64,000 nt of DNA from Novosphingobium sp. SG751A (GTDB lineage Bacteria > Pseudomonadota > Alphaproteobacteria > Sphingomonadales > Sphingomonadaceae): contig NZ_JABGCB010000003.1 of NCBI RefSeq assembly GCF_013149295.1, positions 303,524 to 367,523 on the forward strand, read 5' to 3'. The translations under genes were made by a program, and so were the position numbers. A model generated the notes under the pieces. It was not told where the DNA came from and did not search any database. It was given only the letters and a program-made list of their open reading frames with translations. Below, piece by piece: positions 46,109 through 55,195 of this stretch (position 1 is its first letter; each line of letters starts with the position of its first letter).

Positions 46109-47260
46109 TCACAGGTCCTTTTGATAGATCTGATATTCCTTGTTCACCGTCGAATGGATTTCGCGAGCAATGGAATTCATCCCCTGATTATCGTCCAGAA
46201 TCCAGCCGATTTCGCCCCGGCTGGCGCCGTAATTGGCCACCGAATTGCGGCGGATATATTCGATCATCATAAAGGCCAACTGGCTGGCCATACGGCTCGA
46301 TTGCAGCCGTTTGCGCACGCCCATCAAAGGCACGCGCATCGTGCGGACGCGCGGGCGCCAGATCCACAGCAACAGGCGGATCCAGCCCAGCGGCGAGGGC
46401 TTGGGCCCGATCTTTTTCAGGATCTCGTTCATATCGGGCAGGGTCATCATGAAGGCGACCGGTTCGCCGTCATATTCGGCAATCTGCACCAGATCGGATT
46501 TTACCAGCGGCTTCAGCTTCTTGCCCGTATAGGCCACTTCGCTGTCGGTGATCGGAACAAAGCCCCAATTGTCGCTCCACGCATCGTTGAGGATGTCGAG
46601 GATGATGGCGGCTTCCTTGTCGAATTCCTTCAGATTGACGCCGCGAATGTTGATACGCGGGTTCTTCTCGCCCGATTTGACGATGCGCTGGATCAGCGGC
46701 GGGAACTCCTGCGTGATGTCCAGCTCATAGGTGTTGAGCATCTTGGCGGGCGTATAACCGGCGGCTTCGATCCAGGGCTGGAACTTGGCGTTCTGGTGGC
46801 CCATCATGACTGTTGGCGGATGGTCATGGCCCTTGACCAGCAGGCCCGGCTCTTCCCAAACCGACAGGTTCATCGGCGCCAGCACCCGGTGCATGCCCTT
46901 CACCCGCAGCCAGTCCTCGGCGCTGGCGATCAGGATATTGGCGATTTCCTGCGTCTCGGCCTCCAGCGCGCCCCAATTGCCGGTACCCGGGCCCATGCCT
47001 TGTTCAACCGGCTGGCTGGTGGCCTGATGGTCGATGATCGCGGCGATGCGGCCCACGATCCGCCCGCCGCGCCGCGCCAGCAGCAATTGGCAATCGGCAT
47101 GTTCATGGAACGGATTGCCGCCTGCAGTAACCTTCTCGATTTCCTCCATCCGCAATTGCGGCACGAAATTGGGATCGCCTGCATTGGCCACATAGACGTA
47201 ATCCACCCATTGCGCGCGCTCGGCCTTGGTGTTGGCGGGCGTGATGGTGATGGCGGTCAT
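46109..47260 (-). CDS. GNAT-fold N-acetyltransferase-like protein
   Basis: A 383-residue protein with a GNAT-like fold in its central and C-terminal parts: LLARRGGRIVGRIAAIIDH resembles the core strand, and later ITDSEVAYTGKKLKPL and YDGEPVAFMMTLPDMNEIL suggest a second acetyl-CoA-type domain. Similar alphaproteobacterial proteins are often labelled dATP pyrophosphohydrolase without evidence. The substrate is unknown. It stands alone, flanked by hairpins on both sides. Confidence 0.65.
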   Translation of the reverse strand: MTAITITPANTKAERAQWVDYVYVANAGDPNFVPQLRMEEIEKVTAGGNPFHEHADCQLLLARRGGRIVGRIAAIIDHQATSQPVEQGMGPGTGNWGALEAETQEIANILIASAEDWLRVKGMHRVLAPMNLSVWEEPGLLVKGHDHPPTVMMGHQNAKFQPWIEAAGYTPAKMLNTYELDITQEFPPLIQRIVKSGEKNPRINIRGVNLKEFDKEAAIILDILNDAWSDNWGFVPITDSEVAYTGKKLKPLVKSDLVQIAEYDGEPVAFMMTLPDMNEILKKIGPKPSPLGWIRLLLWIWRPRVRTMRVPLMGVRKRLQSSRMASQLAFMMIEYIRRNSVANYGASRGEIGWILDDNQGMNSIAREIHSTVNKEYQIYQKDL

Positions 47261-47317
47261 CTGGCGGTTCTCCCTTGATCTGCGGTGCGATGTGTAGCGG
47301 GGCGTGCTGGGAATAAA

Positions 47318-47349
47318 AGAAAAATGCGAGGGCGGTCAGGCCCTCGCAT
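47318..47349 (-). terminator. terminator after the fatty acid hydroxylase gene
   Basis: Read on the minus strand, ATGCGAGGGC pairs with GCCCTCGCAT around a 6-base loop and is followed by TTTTTCTTTT. Confidence 0.88.
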
Positions 47350-47388
47350 CATCAACTTTGTATCAGGCCAAGGCTTGGAGCCGGTGTT

Positions 47389-48273
47389 TCAGGCCTCGGT
47401 GTCCATGCCCACCGCTTCGGCGGCATGGGCCAGAATCTGTTCCTCGGTGGGGGCTTCGGCCTGCGCGGCCAGTTTCTTGGCATTGGCGATGGCGCGGCGG
47501 CGGGGATGGTCGCTGGCGATGCCGCCCGACAAGTCCTTCACCCAAGGATATTTCTTCGCCACTTCCTCGGTATAGCCAAGGTTGAACACGGTGGGGCTGC
47601 GGCCCGGGCGATCCTTCTTTTCGTAATAGGTGCCCAGCACGTGATCCCAGAAATAATTGGTGATCCCGAAATTGCCGTCCTCGTCCACATAGTGGTGTTC
47701 GTTGTGGCGCTGCTTCATGTGCTGCACCCATTTCCACTTCGGTTTGAAGGCCAGATGCTGGATGCAATGCATGAATTCATAATAGCAGGTGGTCAGGATG
47801 CCGATCGAGAAGGCGAGCGCCGCCCCGCCGATACGATGTCCGTCCTCGGCAATCAGCGCGCCGACCGGGGCCGTGGCGATGAAGATCGTGGGCACGGTGG
47901 TGTGCAGCGCGCCGAACAGAACCTCCAGATGGTTGGGGTCCTGATGGTGGTCATAGTGGATGCGCTTCCACGTGCTGGCCAGCAGCTTGAACTTATAGGG
48001 CCACTGACCATGCAGAATATATTGGTGCAGCAGATGCCAGACCAGCGGATAGACCGCCGTTGCCGCCGCCACGATGGCAATTGCGCGCCACAGGCCGGTG
48101 GGGTTCCACCCAAACACGGCAAAGCCCGCCACGGCCAGCGCCAGATAGGCGATAATCGTGTAATGCTGGAAATAGGCGAACACCAGGTCGCGCAAATTCA
48201 TGCGGTCGAGATAGTGCGAACGCTTCCAGAAGGGCAGCTTGGCTTCGTCCAATGCGGCGTTGTTGATGGCCAC
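47389..48273 (-). CDS. fatty acid hydroxylase / sterol desaturase family protein
   Basis: A 294-residue membrane di-iron enzyme. Four membrane segments and the histidine clusters HQYILHG, HYDHHQDPNHLE, HCIQH and KQRHNEHHYVDEDG provide the metal ligands. Such enzymes hydroxylate or desaturate fatty acyl, sphingoid or sterol chains; 2-hydroxylation of fatty acids in sphingolipids would suit this lineage, but that is inference. The GTG at 48271-48273 is preferred because AGGA lies nine bases upstream; an ATG ten codons earlier (48301-48303) is possible. Confidence 0.88.
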   Translation of the reverse strand: MAINNAALDEAKLPFWKRSHYLDRMNLRDLVFAYFQHYTIIAYLALAVAGFAVFGWNPTGLWRAIAIVAAATAVYPLVWHLLHQYILHGQWPYKFKLLASTWKRIHYDHHQDPNHLEVLFGALHTTVPTIFIATAPVGALIAEDGHRIGGAALAFSIGILTTCYYEFMHCIQHLAFKPKWKWVQHMKQRHNEHHYVDEDGNFGITNYFWDHVLGTYYEKKDRPGRSPTVFNLGYTEEVAKKYPWVKDLSGGIASDHPRRRAIANAKKLAAQAEAPTEEQILAHAAEAVGMDTEA

Positions 48274-48453
48274 GTGATCGGTTCCTCGAAAGTCTTGGCG
48301 CATATTTAAAGGTCGGAGGCGGGCGGGGCAAGGGCCTCTGCCTTTATGGGAAGCAGGGCGCGCTCGTCTCTTGCGCGCCCTAGACCATGCAATTGGGGCA
48401 TAAACGGGGCAAGGCGGGGGGTGGGGCGTTTTATGCCAACGCCTTTGACCGGC

Positions 48454-49548
48454 CTATTCCTCGGTGCGCACCAGCACGGTTTCGCCCACCAGCAGGAACA
48501 GGATGAACGGCGCCCATGCCGCCACCAGCGGCGGATAACCGCCAAAATTGCCGACTGCGAGGCTGAGATTGTCGACCACGAAATAGGTAAAGCCCAGCGC
48601 CATGCCCAGAATCGCGCGGATGAACAATTGCCCCGAACGTGCCAGCCCAAAGGCCGCCACCGAACCAAGCAGCGGCATCAGCAGCGCCGACAAAGGCCCC
48701 GAAATCTTGTGCCACCATTTGCTTTCCAGATCCGAAGTCCGCCGCCCGCCCGCGCGCAGCGCCTGGATGGTCCGGTGCAACTGGAACAGGTTCATGCGGT
48801 CGGCGTCGGCCTGAGTGATGTCGATCTGGGCCGGGGTGATGCCCTTGGCCACCACCATCGGGCCGGGGCGGGTCAGCACCGCGCTGGCAACATCGAAGCT
48901 TTCGGGCTTGTCCAGCCGCCAGCCCGGCGCGGCATAGGTGGCCAGCGGCGCGATCACGCGGCGGGTGATCAATCCCTGAGGGTCGCGTTCATACCATGTC
49001 ACCCCGTGCAGGCGGATCGCCTTGCCGCTGCCGTTCATCGTATCGGCGCCAAGGATGTTGTGCCCATCGGCCAGATAGAGATTGGTGCGTTCAGCCGGCT
49101 CGTCGGGAATTTCGCCAAATTGCACATTCTGCCACGCTTTGAGATCGGCGGTGGCGCGGGTGACGACCATCTCGTTGAACATAAAGCTGACGCCCGAGAC
49201 GACCAGCGCGGTGGCCAGCATCGGGGCGAGAATCTGATGCGCGGACAGGCCCGCCGCGCGCATCGCGATCACCTCGCTGTTCTGGTTGAGCGGAAAGAAG
49301 GTGAAAAGTGTGGCCAGCAGCACCGAATAAGGCAGGAAGCGCGCCACCAACTGGGGGCTGCGCAGCGTGACATAATGCCAGATCTGCGCTTGGCCATTGC
49401 CGGGATGGGCCAGAATATTGCCGCTTTCCGAGAGCAGGTCCAGCACTTGCAGCACCAGCACCAGCATCACCAGCACGCCCAGAATGCGCGTGATGAACAG
49501 GCGCGACAAATAGAGTGTGAGCGTGCGCGAGGGGAACAGGTCCATCAT
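48454..49548 (-). CDS. lptG: LPS export permease LptG
   Basis: A 364-residue permease with six membrane spans, three at each end around a periplasmic beta-jellyroll. The opening LYLSRLFITRILGVLVMLVLVLQVLDLL and the block LFTFFPLNQNSEVIAMRAAGLSAHQIL (coupling helix with the E-V-I-A-M-R-A-A-G motif) are typical. With LptF and LptB it extracts lipopolysaccharide from the inner membrane. Its start overlaps the lptF stop (ATGA). Confidence 0.93.
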   Translation of the reverse strand: MMDLFPSRTLTLYLSRLFITRILGVLVMLVLVLQVLDLLSESGNILAHPGNGQAQIWHYVTLRSPQLVARFLPYSVLLATLFTFFPLNQNSEVIAMRAAGLSAHQILAPMLATALVVSGVSFMFNEMVVTRATADLKAWQNVQFGEIPDEPAERTNLYLADGHNILGADTMNGSGKAIRLHGVTWYERDPQGLITRRVIAPLATYAAPGWRLDKPESFDVASAVLTRPGPMVVAKGITPAQIDITQADADRMNLFQLHRTIQALRAGGRRTSDLESKWWHKISGPLSALLMPLLGSVAAFGLARSGQLFIRAILGMALGFTYFVVDNLSLAVGNFGGYPPLVAAWAPFILFLLVGETVLVRTEE

Positions 49549-50771
49549 GCGTCGGCCTCGCTCTTGCGGGTGCCTTTTTGCGCCGCGGTGCGGTCCAGCA
49601 GGCGCGTGATCGCCTTGCCCAGCGTGGCGGCAAAGCGTTCGAGTGCGCCGATCGGCTGCCCCCCCGGCACATAGGCCAGCGTGTAATACATCCACGCAAT
49701 CATTCCGGCAAAGACCGTAAAGGGCACCCACAGCGCCAGCGCCGGATCGATCCGGCCCAGTTCGGCCACCGATTGTCCATATTCATTGACCTTGTGATAG
49801 GCCACGACCATCACAATCGAGACAAACACCCCCAGCGAGGAGGATGAACGCTTGGGAGGCACCGCCAGCGCCACGGCCAGCAAGGGCAGCATCAGGATCA
49901 TCACCACCTCGACCAGACGATAGTTGAGGCTGGCCTTGACCACGGTCTTGTCATGCTCGCTGCTGCCCTTGTCCCAGCCGATTTTCAGCAATTCGGGCAG
50001 CACATATTCGCGCTCGCGCCCGCCGCGCTTGCGGAATTTTTCCAATGCAGGCAGGTCGATAGGCAGGTCATGCGTGCTGAAGCTGAGCACGCGGGGGGTC
50101 AATCCCTTGGGGCTCTGCACGATCTGGCCATCGGTCAGGCGCAGGATCACCGTATCGAGATTCTCCTGAAGCGCGAGGAAGCGGCCCCGGCGCGCGCTGA
50201 TCGAGAGAACCTCGCCATTAGCCTCGGTGACGCGCGCGAAAATGCCGACCAGTTCATGGCCATCTTCGCGGCTCTGCTCGATGCGCAGGCTCATTCGGTC
50301 CTTCAGCGTGTTGAATTCGCCCACCTTGATCGAGGCGCCCAGCGCCCCGGTGCGCAGTTCGAAATCGAGCTGTTCATAATAATAGCGCGCCATCGGCTGG
50401 ACATAGCCGACGATGACCAGATTGATCGCAGCCATCAGCAGCGCCATCAGAAACGGCACGCGCAGCAGGCGCGTATAGGACAGCCCGACCGCGCGCATCA
50501 CGTCCAATTCGCTCGACATGGCCAATTTGCGGAACGCGAGCAAAACCCCCAGCATCAGGCCCAGCGGAATCGCCAGGCTGGCATATTCGGGCATCAGATT
50601 GGCCAGCATCTTGAACACCACGCTGACCGGTCCGCCTTCGGTGGAGACGAATTCGAACAGGCGCAGCATCTTGTCGACCATCAGCAGCGAGGCCGCGATG
50701 ACAAACACCGCCAGCATCGGCATCAGCACCAGCCGGAAGATATAGCGGTCGGCCGCCGTAAAGAATTTCAT
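49545..50771 (-). CDS. lptF: LPS export permease LptF
   Basis: A 408-residue permease with the same layout: start YIFRLVLMPMLAVFVIAASLLM, coupling block LAFRKLAMSSELDVMRAVGLSYTRLL, a periplasmic domain, and three late spans. The tail after the last span is longer than in most relatives (about 40 residues, basic). First gene of lptF-lptG; lptB is 44 kb away in this window. Confidence 0.93.
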   Translation of the reverse strand: MKFFTAADRYIFRLVLMPMLAVFVIAASLLMVDKMLRLFEFVSTEGGPVSVVFKMLANLMPEYASLAIPLGLMLGVLLAFRKLAMSSELDVMRAVGLSYTRLLRVPFLMALLMAAINLVIVGYVQPMARYYYEQLDFELRTGALGASIKVGEFNTLKDRMSLRIEQSREDGHELVGIFARVTEANGEVLSISARRGRFLALQENLDTVILRLTDGQIVQSPKGLTPRVLSFSTHDLPIDLPALEKFRKRGGREREYVLPELLKIGWDKGSSEHDKTVVKASLNYRLVEVVMILMLPLLAVALAVPPKRSSSSLGVFVSIVMVVAYHKVNEYGQSVAELGRIDPALALWVPFTVFAGMIAWMYYTLAYVPGGQPIGALERFAATLGKAITRLLDRTAAQKGTRKSEADA

Positions 50772-50970
50772 GCGCGCCCCGCAGCGGCGGTCTGGCGACA
50801 GAGGGGCGGGCGGGATTTCACGCGATGGGGGCTCTCTTCACACAGCGGGCCGGGCGCGCCAATGCAAAGGCGCACCGCAACCCGAGTTTTGCGGTTCAGT
50901 TAAGCGGGGGAGCGGCCCGGCGCAAGGGGGCGCGAGGTCGCCTGTCGCAAATCGGCTGCGAGGTGTGGCC

Positions 50971-51396
50971 TTAGGCCTTTTCCAACGTGCATTGCAGCGG
51001 GTGCTGGTTCTGCCTTGCGCAATCCATCACCTGATTCACCTTCGTTTCGGCGATTTCATAGGGAAAAATGCCGCAGACGCCCACGCCGCGCTGATGCACA
51101 TGCAGCATCACACGGGTGGCCTGTTCCAGATCCATGTTGAAGAAACGCTTGAGCACCATGACGACGAATTCCATCGGCGTATAATCGTCATTCAGCATCA
51201 AAACTTTGAACTGGCTGGGCTTTTTGGGCCGCGCGCGGGTGCGCGTGGCAAGGCCGATCTGTCCCTGACCGCCGCGATCATCATCCTCACCGGCAAAGAT
51301 GGGGCGCGCATCGGCGGCATGATGGGGATGCGCGGCATCCAAGCATGGGGCCGCCAAGCCACATGTGGCCGAGATAGGGGAACGGGAGAGAATCAT
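50971..51396 (-). CDS. clpS: ATP-dependent Clp protease adaptor ClpS
   Basis: About 141 residues. The ClpS fold fills the C-terminal 80: [22 protein letters not shown], then [40 protein letters not shown]. It binds N-end-rule substrates (the DDYTPMEF and H-x-x-G residues form the pocket) and hands them to ClpA, which is not in the window. The N-terminal 55 residues are poorly conserved, so the start is uncertain; a start 12 codons earlier (51432) is also open. Confidence 0.92.
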   Translation of the reverse strand: MILSRSPISATCGLAAPCLDAAHPHHAADARPIFAGEDDDRGGQGQIGLATRTRARPKKPSQFKVLMLNDDYTPMEFVVMVLKRFFNMDLEQATRVMLHVHQRGVGVCGIFPYEIAETKVNQVMDCARQNQHPLQCTLEKA

Positions 51397-51544
51397 CCGG
51401 CCCAAATACCGCGAATCAGGGGGGCAGGACAAGCGCTTCTATGCGCCAATCTGTCGCATATTAGGTCAAAACCATAACTGACGTTCACAAAGTTGGCGCA
51501 TTATCGCGCGTCATGCAAACGGAAAGTCGGCCTGCGCAGATCGC

Positions 51545-51588
51545 AAAAAGCCCGGCAATCCGGTGAGAGGGCGGAAAAGCCGGGCTTT
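51545..51588 (-). terminator. terminator after the phasin gene
   Basis: Read on the minus strand, AAAGCCCGGC pairs with GCCGGGCTTT around a 22-base loop and is followed by further T. A second hairpin (GGGCGGC / GCCGCCC, about 51599-51617) lies nearer the stop codon. Confidence 0.75.
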
Positions 51589-51627
51589 GCAGGCAAGGGC
51601 GGCGCAGGGCCGCCCCGCATTAATGGA

Positions 51628-52584
51628 TCAGGCGGCAGCCTTGATCTTTTCGACCGCCAGCGTCACGCGGGTCGAGATCGGCTGAGCCGCTTCGTTGGCC
51701 AGCTTGACCAGCGCTTCGGAATGCTTCGAAGCGGCGGCGACGGCGTCGTCGAAGTGCTTCTTGGCCAGATCGTTCTGCAGCTTGAGGAAATCGGTCGGGC
51801 TCTTGGCAGCGGCCAGTTCCTTGACTTCAGCGGTCAGCGTTTCAAAGCCGGCGCGGCCTTCCGAAACATAGGCCGAGGTCAGTTCCTGAAGGCCGGCGGC
51901 CAGGATCTTGCTCGATTCAACCAGAGCTTCGACGTTGCCCTTGGCGAATTCGCTGTAATCGCCAAACACCGAATTGCCCTTTTCATAAGCAGCCTTGGCC
52001 TTTTCCTGGAAGTCGGAAAAAGCGGTCTGGAAGGGGGCGGCGAAATCGAAGCTGGGGAACGTGGACATGGCAAACTCCTTGGCGAAGATATTGGGCCAGC
52101 GCGGCGGCTGTGCGGCGGTTTCGGTCGGCTGCGGGGCTTGGGCGCTCACCTCCACGGTGGGAGCTTCAACCTCGGGAACAGAGGTGGGGGATACGGTTTC
52201 GGCCTTGGCTGCAACCTTGCGCGGGGCAGGCTTGCGGACGGGCTTGGCCACCGGTTCTTCGGCGACGATGGGCGCAACCGGCGCCTCGATCTTGGCCTCG
52301 GGCTCGGCAGCAGGTGTTTCTTCGAAGGGAGCTTCGACAGCGGTCGTTTGGGGAGCGGCCTCGACTGGTGCTTCCTCGGCAGCGGGTGCTTCTTCAACCG
52401 GCGCGGCTTCTTCGGCCACCGGCGTCACTTCGATCTCAGGCTCAACGGCTGCGGTTTCGATGGCAGGCGATGTCTCAACAGGGACCTCAACAGCGGTTTC
52501 CGGAGTGATGGACGGCGCGGCGGGCTTGGCAATGGGTGCGCGCGTGGTGCGAAAGGTAGCCTTGGTAGTGGGCTTCTTGCTCAT
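51628..52584 (-). CDS. phasin family protein with long N-terminal extension
   Basis: A 318-residue protein. Residues 1 to about 170 are low-complexity Pro/Glu/Ala/Val-rich sequence with a basic patch (KPVRKPAPRKVAAKAE). The phasin domain follows (FAAPFQTAFSDFQEKAKAAYEKG, then long amphipathic helices). Phasins coat PHB granules. An internal ATG at 52066-52068 has a perfect AAGGAG six bases upstream, while the first ATG has only a weak site, so a 146-residue short form may be the main or a second product. Two TGC-N3-GCA sites lie in the promoter region. phaC is encoded just upstream on the same strand. Confidence 0.88.
   Translation of the reverse strand: MSKKPTTKATFRTTRAPIAKPAAPSITPETAVEVPVETSPAIETAAVEPEIEVTPVAEEAAPVEEAPAAEEAPVEAAPQTTAVEAPFEETPAAEPEAKIEAPVAPIVAEEPVAKPVRKPAPRKVAAKAETVSPTSVPEVEAPTVEVSAQAPQPTETAAQPPRWPNIFAKEFAMSTFPSFDFAAPFQTAFSDFQEKAKAAYEKGNSVFGDYSEFAKGNVEALVESSKILAAGLQELTSAYVSEGRAGFETLTAEVKELAAAKSPTDFLKLQNDLAKKHFDDAVAAASKHSEALVKLANEAAQPISTRVTLAVEKIKAAA
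52066..52080 (-). promoter_or_regulatory. strong internal ribosome binding site and start codon within the phasin gene
   Basis: On the minus strand, AAGGAG, six bases, ATG, in frame with the phasin domain (MSTFPSFDFAAPF). It would give a 146-residue phasin of normal size ending at 51628. Confidence 0.7.
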
Positions 52585-52675
52585 TGGACCTGCTTCCCGT
52601 TCAACCGACTGTTGAATTGGTGCATAATCCCAGTGCGTCCGATATGATCGGGCCTGCCGAGATCCTCACCTTTGT

Positions 52676-52684
52676 TGCGATGCA
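52676..52684. promoter_or_regulatory. candidate PhaR operator 1 upstream of the phasin gene
   Basis: TGC-GAT-GCA, matching the TGC-N3/4-GCA pattern bound by the PHB regulator PhaR in Paracoccus and Rhodobacter. It is 92 bases upstream of the phasin ATG; a second site lies 47 bases further. Confidence 0.5.
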
Positions 52685-52722
52685 CAATGATGATTCGGAG
52701 CCTCGGAGTCAAGCGCTTTTTG

Positions 52723-52731
52723 TGCGTCGCA
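52723..52731. promoter_or_regulatory. candidate PhaR operator 2 upstream of the phasin gene
   Basis: TGC-GTC-GCA, the same pattern. The whole gap 52585-52894 between phasin and phaC holds these sites, the phasin promoter and the phaC terminator, and no gene that I can support. Confidence 0.5.
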
Positions 52732-52875
52732 GCATATGATTACCCCGTATCGGAGACGATTTCGCCCAAGTTTGATGAAAATCAAACAAATAAGGCGTTT
52801 TCGTAATAGATTTGCGGCGCGAAAAGCTCATCAGGCTCGCGGGTAAAAATCCAGCATTTCGCACTTGCAGCATAG

Positions 52876-52892
52876 AAAGGGCTGGCAGCCCC
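52876..52892 (-). terminator. short terminator after phaC
   Basis: Read on the minus strand, GGGCTG-C-CAGCCC-like stem followed by TTTCTAT, two bases beyond the phaC stop. Confidence 0.55.
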
Positions 52893-52894
52893 TC

Positions 52895-54904
52895 CTATCG
52901 TGCCCTTACGTAATCGCCCGGCGCATCGGCCAGAACCTTGTCGCCACGCCCCCCCGGAACGCGCTTGCCCTTGGCTGCCACCTCTTCCGGCGCCCGCTCC
53001 TGCAACCAGCCCAGCCAGTGATTCCACCAGCTGCCCGGCGTTTCCTTCGCCTGTGCGACAAAGGCAGCCAGATTTTCAGCCTGCTCATCATTGGTCCAAA
53101 ACTGATACTTCTTGGCCGCAGGCGGATTGACCACGCCCGCAATATGCCCCGACCCGGCCAGAACGAACACATGCGGGCTGTTCTTCAACTGCCCGCTCAG
53201 ACGCCAAACGCTTTCGGGCGGCGCGATGTGATCCTCGCGCCCGGCCTGAATATAGGCGGGCGTGGTGATGCGCGACAGGTCGATGGGCGTGCCGCAACCG
53301 CTCAGCGCGTCGGGCTGAACCAGCAGATTGTCGCGGTATAGGTCGCGCAGATAGGATTGATGCCAGCCTGCGGGCAGATTTGTGCTGTCGCCATTCCAGA
53401 ACAGCAGGTCGAAGGCCGAATAGTCCTCGCCCAGCAGGTAATTGCGCGTCACATAGCTCCAGATCAGATCCTGCGAACGCAGCAGGTTGAAGGTCGCGGC
53501 CAGATAGCGCCCGTCGATCACCCCGTTCTGCGCCAGCGCGCCGATCGCGGCCAGTTGCTGATCGTCGATAAAGGTCTTGAGCTCACCCGCCTTTTCAAAA
53601 TCTACCTGCGCGGTAAAGAAAGTCGCGCTGGCCACTTTCTCGGCCTCGCCCCGCCGCGCCAGCACCGCCAGCGTGGCCGCCAGCGTCGTGCCCGCCACGC
53701 AATAGCCGATGGTGTGGACGCTGGGCACTTTGAGCCGTTCGCGCACCACGTCGATGGCCTCGATCTGGGCGCCGATATAATCGTCCCATGTCACCGCGCC
53801 CCAATCCATGTCGGGGTCCTGCGGATCGGCCGATTTCCAGCTCACCAGAAACACGGTGATCCCCTGATCCACCGCCCATTTGACGAAGCTCTTCTTCGCA
53901 TTGAGATCGAGGATGTAGAACCGGTTGATCCAGGGCGGAAAAATCAGCAGCGGCGTGGCCATCACCTGTTCGGTGCTGGGCGAATATTGGATCAATTCGT
54001 AAAACGGGGTGCGATGCACGACCTTGCCGGGCGTGGCGGCAATATTCTCACCCACCTTGAAGGCGTCGCGGTTGGTATGGCTCAACTGCCCGCGCTTCAC
54101 GTCCTCCAGCAGATGTTCGAGCCCTTTGACCAGACTTTCGCCGCGCGTCTCAATCGCCTTTTCCATCACCAGCGGATTGGTCAGCGCGAAATGGTCCGGG
54201 CTGAGCGCCTCGATCATCGTGCGCGTATAGAAGCGCAACTGCTCCTTGCGCGGTTCGTCCAGCCCTTCGACCGAATCGGCCATCGCCGTGATCTGTTCGG
54301 CCATCAACAGATAGGTCTGATGCACCAGCGCGAAATAGGGCGTTTCGCGCCATGCCGCATCGGCAAAGCGGCGGTCGCTGCGAGGCAGGGCGGCGGTCTG
54401 CGCCTCGCCCTTTCCGGCATGCAGCCCCCATTGCGCCAGCACGCCCTCCCACAGTTTCATCCCGTCGGAGAGCAGCTTTTGCTGGGTTTCGGGCCGCACC
54501 AGCGGGATCTGTCGGCCCCATTGCGCCAGCATCTCGTTCATCGCGGGCGATAGCGAGGCCAGGCCGTTCAATTCGGCCTTGAACAGATCGCCCGAAAGCA
54601 GGCCCGACATGGCCTTGCCCGCCTGCTGGGTCTGAAATTCCATCCATTTGGCCTGCATCCGCCCGGCCACATCGGCCCATTGCGCGGCATCCTCGCCATT
54701 GCCCAGCGGGGCCCCGCCGGCAGCTCCGGCATCGATTATCGCGCCGGCCTGTTCCAGCACATCGGGAAGCGCGATCTTGGGGTTAAGCCATTGATCCATC
54801 GTCTGACTGGCCACCTCGAACGGGAGCATCATCAAACTCGACAGCGGATCGAGGGAGGGGGCCTTGGTGGCGGCGCCTTCGATGCCATCGGTTGTGCTGC
54901 TCAT
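52895..54904 (-). CDS. phaC: class I poly(3-hydroxyalkanoate) synthase
   Basis: A 669-residue polymerase that links 3-hydroxyacyl-CoA monomers into PHB. The active-site cysteine is in the lipase-like box GYCVAGTTLA (about residue 402), with the Asp near AGREDHIAPPESVW and the His in GSGHIAGVV. The N-terminal part includes FYTRTMIEALSPDHFALTNP, shared by class I enzymes. It is longer than the usual 590-620 residues because of an N-terminal extension. A TGC-N4-GCA site lies 71 bases upstream. Confidence 0.95.
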   Translation of the reverse strand: MSSTTDGIEGAATKAPSLDPLSSLMMLPFEVASQTMDQWLNPKIALPDVLEQAGAIIDAGAAGGAPLGNGEDAAQWADVAGRMQAKWMEFQTQQAGKAMSGLLSGDLFKAELNGLASLSPAMNEMLAQWGRQIPLVRPETQQKLLSDGMKLWEGVLAQWGLHAGKGEAQTAALPRSDRRFADAAWRETPYFALVHQTYLLMAEQITAMADSVEGLDEPRKEQLRFYTRTMIEALSPDHFALTNPLVMEKAIETRGESLVKGLEHLLEDVKRGQLSHTNRDAFKVGENIAATPGKVVHRTPFYELIQYSPSTEQVMATPLLIFPPWINRFYILDLNAKKSFVKWAVDQGITVFLVSWKSADPQDPDMDWGAVTWDDYIGAQIEAIDVVRERLKVPSVHTIGYCVAGTTLAATLAVLARRGEAEKVASATFFTAQVDFEKAGELKTFIDDQQLAAIGALAQNGVIDGRYLAATFNLLRSQDLIWSYVTRNYLLGEDYSAFDLLFWNGDSTNLPAGWHQSYLRDLYRDNLLVQPDALSGCGTPIDLSRITTPAYIQAGREDHIAPPESVWRLSGQLKNSPHVFVLAGSGHIAGVVNPPAAKKYQFWTNDEQAENLAAFVAQAKETPGSWWNHWLGWLQERAPEEVAAKGKRVPGGRGDKVLADAPGDYVRAR

Positions 54905-54975
54905 GCGCTTGTTCTCCCGGTCGCCTCAATTCCGGCCCAGCATGATACGACTGTGCGCCTGCGGCAAGCATTTGA

Positions 54976-54985
54976 TGCGCCAGCA
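54976..54985. promoter_or_regulatory. candidate PhaR operator in the phaC/alaC divergent region
   Basis: TGC-GCCA-GCA inside the palindrome ATGC-GCCA-GCAT. It lies 71 bases before the phaC start codon. Confidence 0.45.
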
Positions 54986-55040
54986 TGGCGTAAAATTGAT
55001 GACGGTCTTTTCCTGATTTTGCGTCCGCGTCGGGGGGCCG

Positions 55041-55055
55041 TGCAAATTTTTTGCA
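55041..55055. promoter_or_regulatory. TGCAAA-TTT-TTTGCA palindrome upstream of the aminotransferase
   Basis: A perfect 6-3-6 inverted repeat in the 291-base divergent region (54905-55195) between phaC and the aminotransferase gene. It may be an operator; the regulator is unknown. Confidence 0.35.
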
Positions 55056-55195
55056 TCCCGCTCTCGCGTTTCGGGGCAAAAAGGCGCATGGGAGCGGCCT
55101 CCCCCGCCGTGGTGGCGCCGCTTGGGCGCCCGCACTTCGCCATGGTGGCGTATGTGTCGATGCGTGTTCGTGGGGAAAAATACAGGAAAGGTCCG

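Noticed and set aside
52782..53027. 81-residue minus-strand open frame at the phaC 3' end
   Set aside because: It overlaps phaC in another frame and extends only into its terminator; nothing supports translation.
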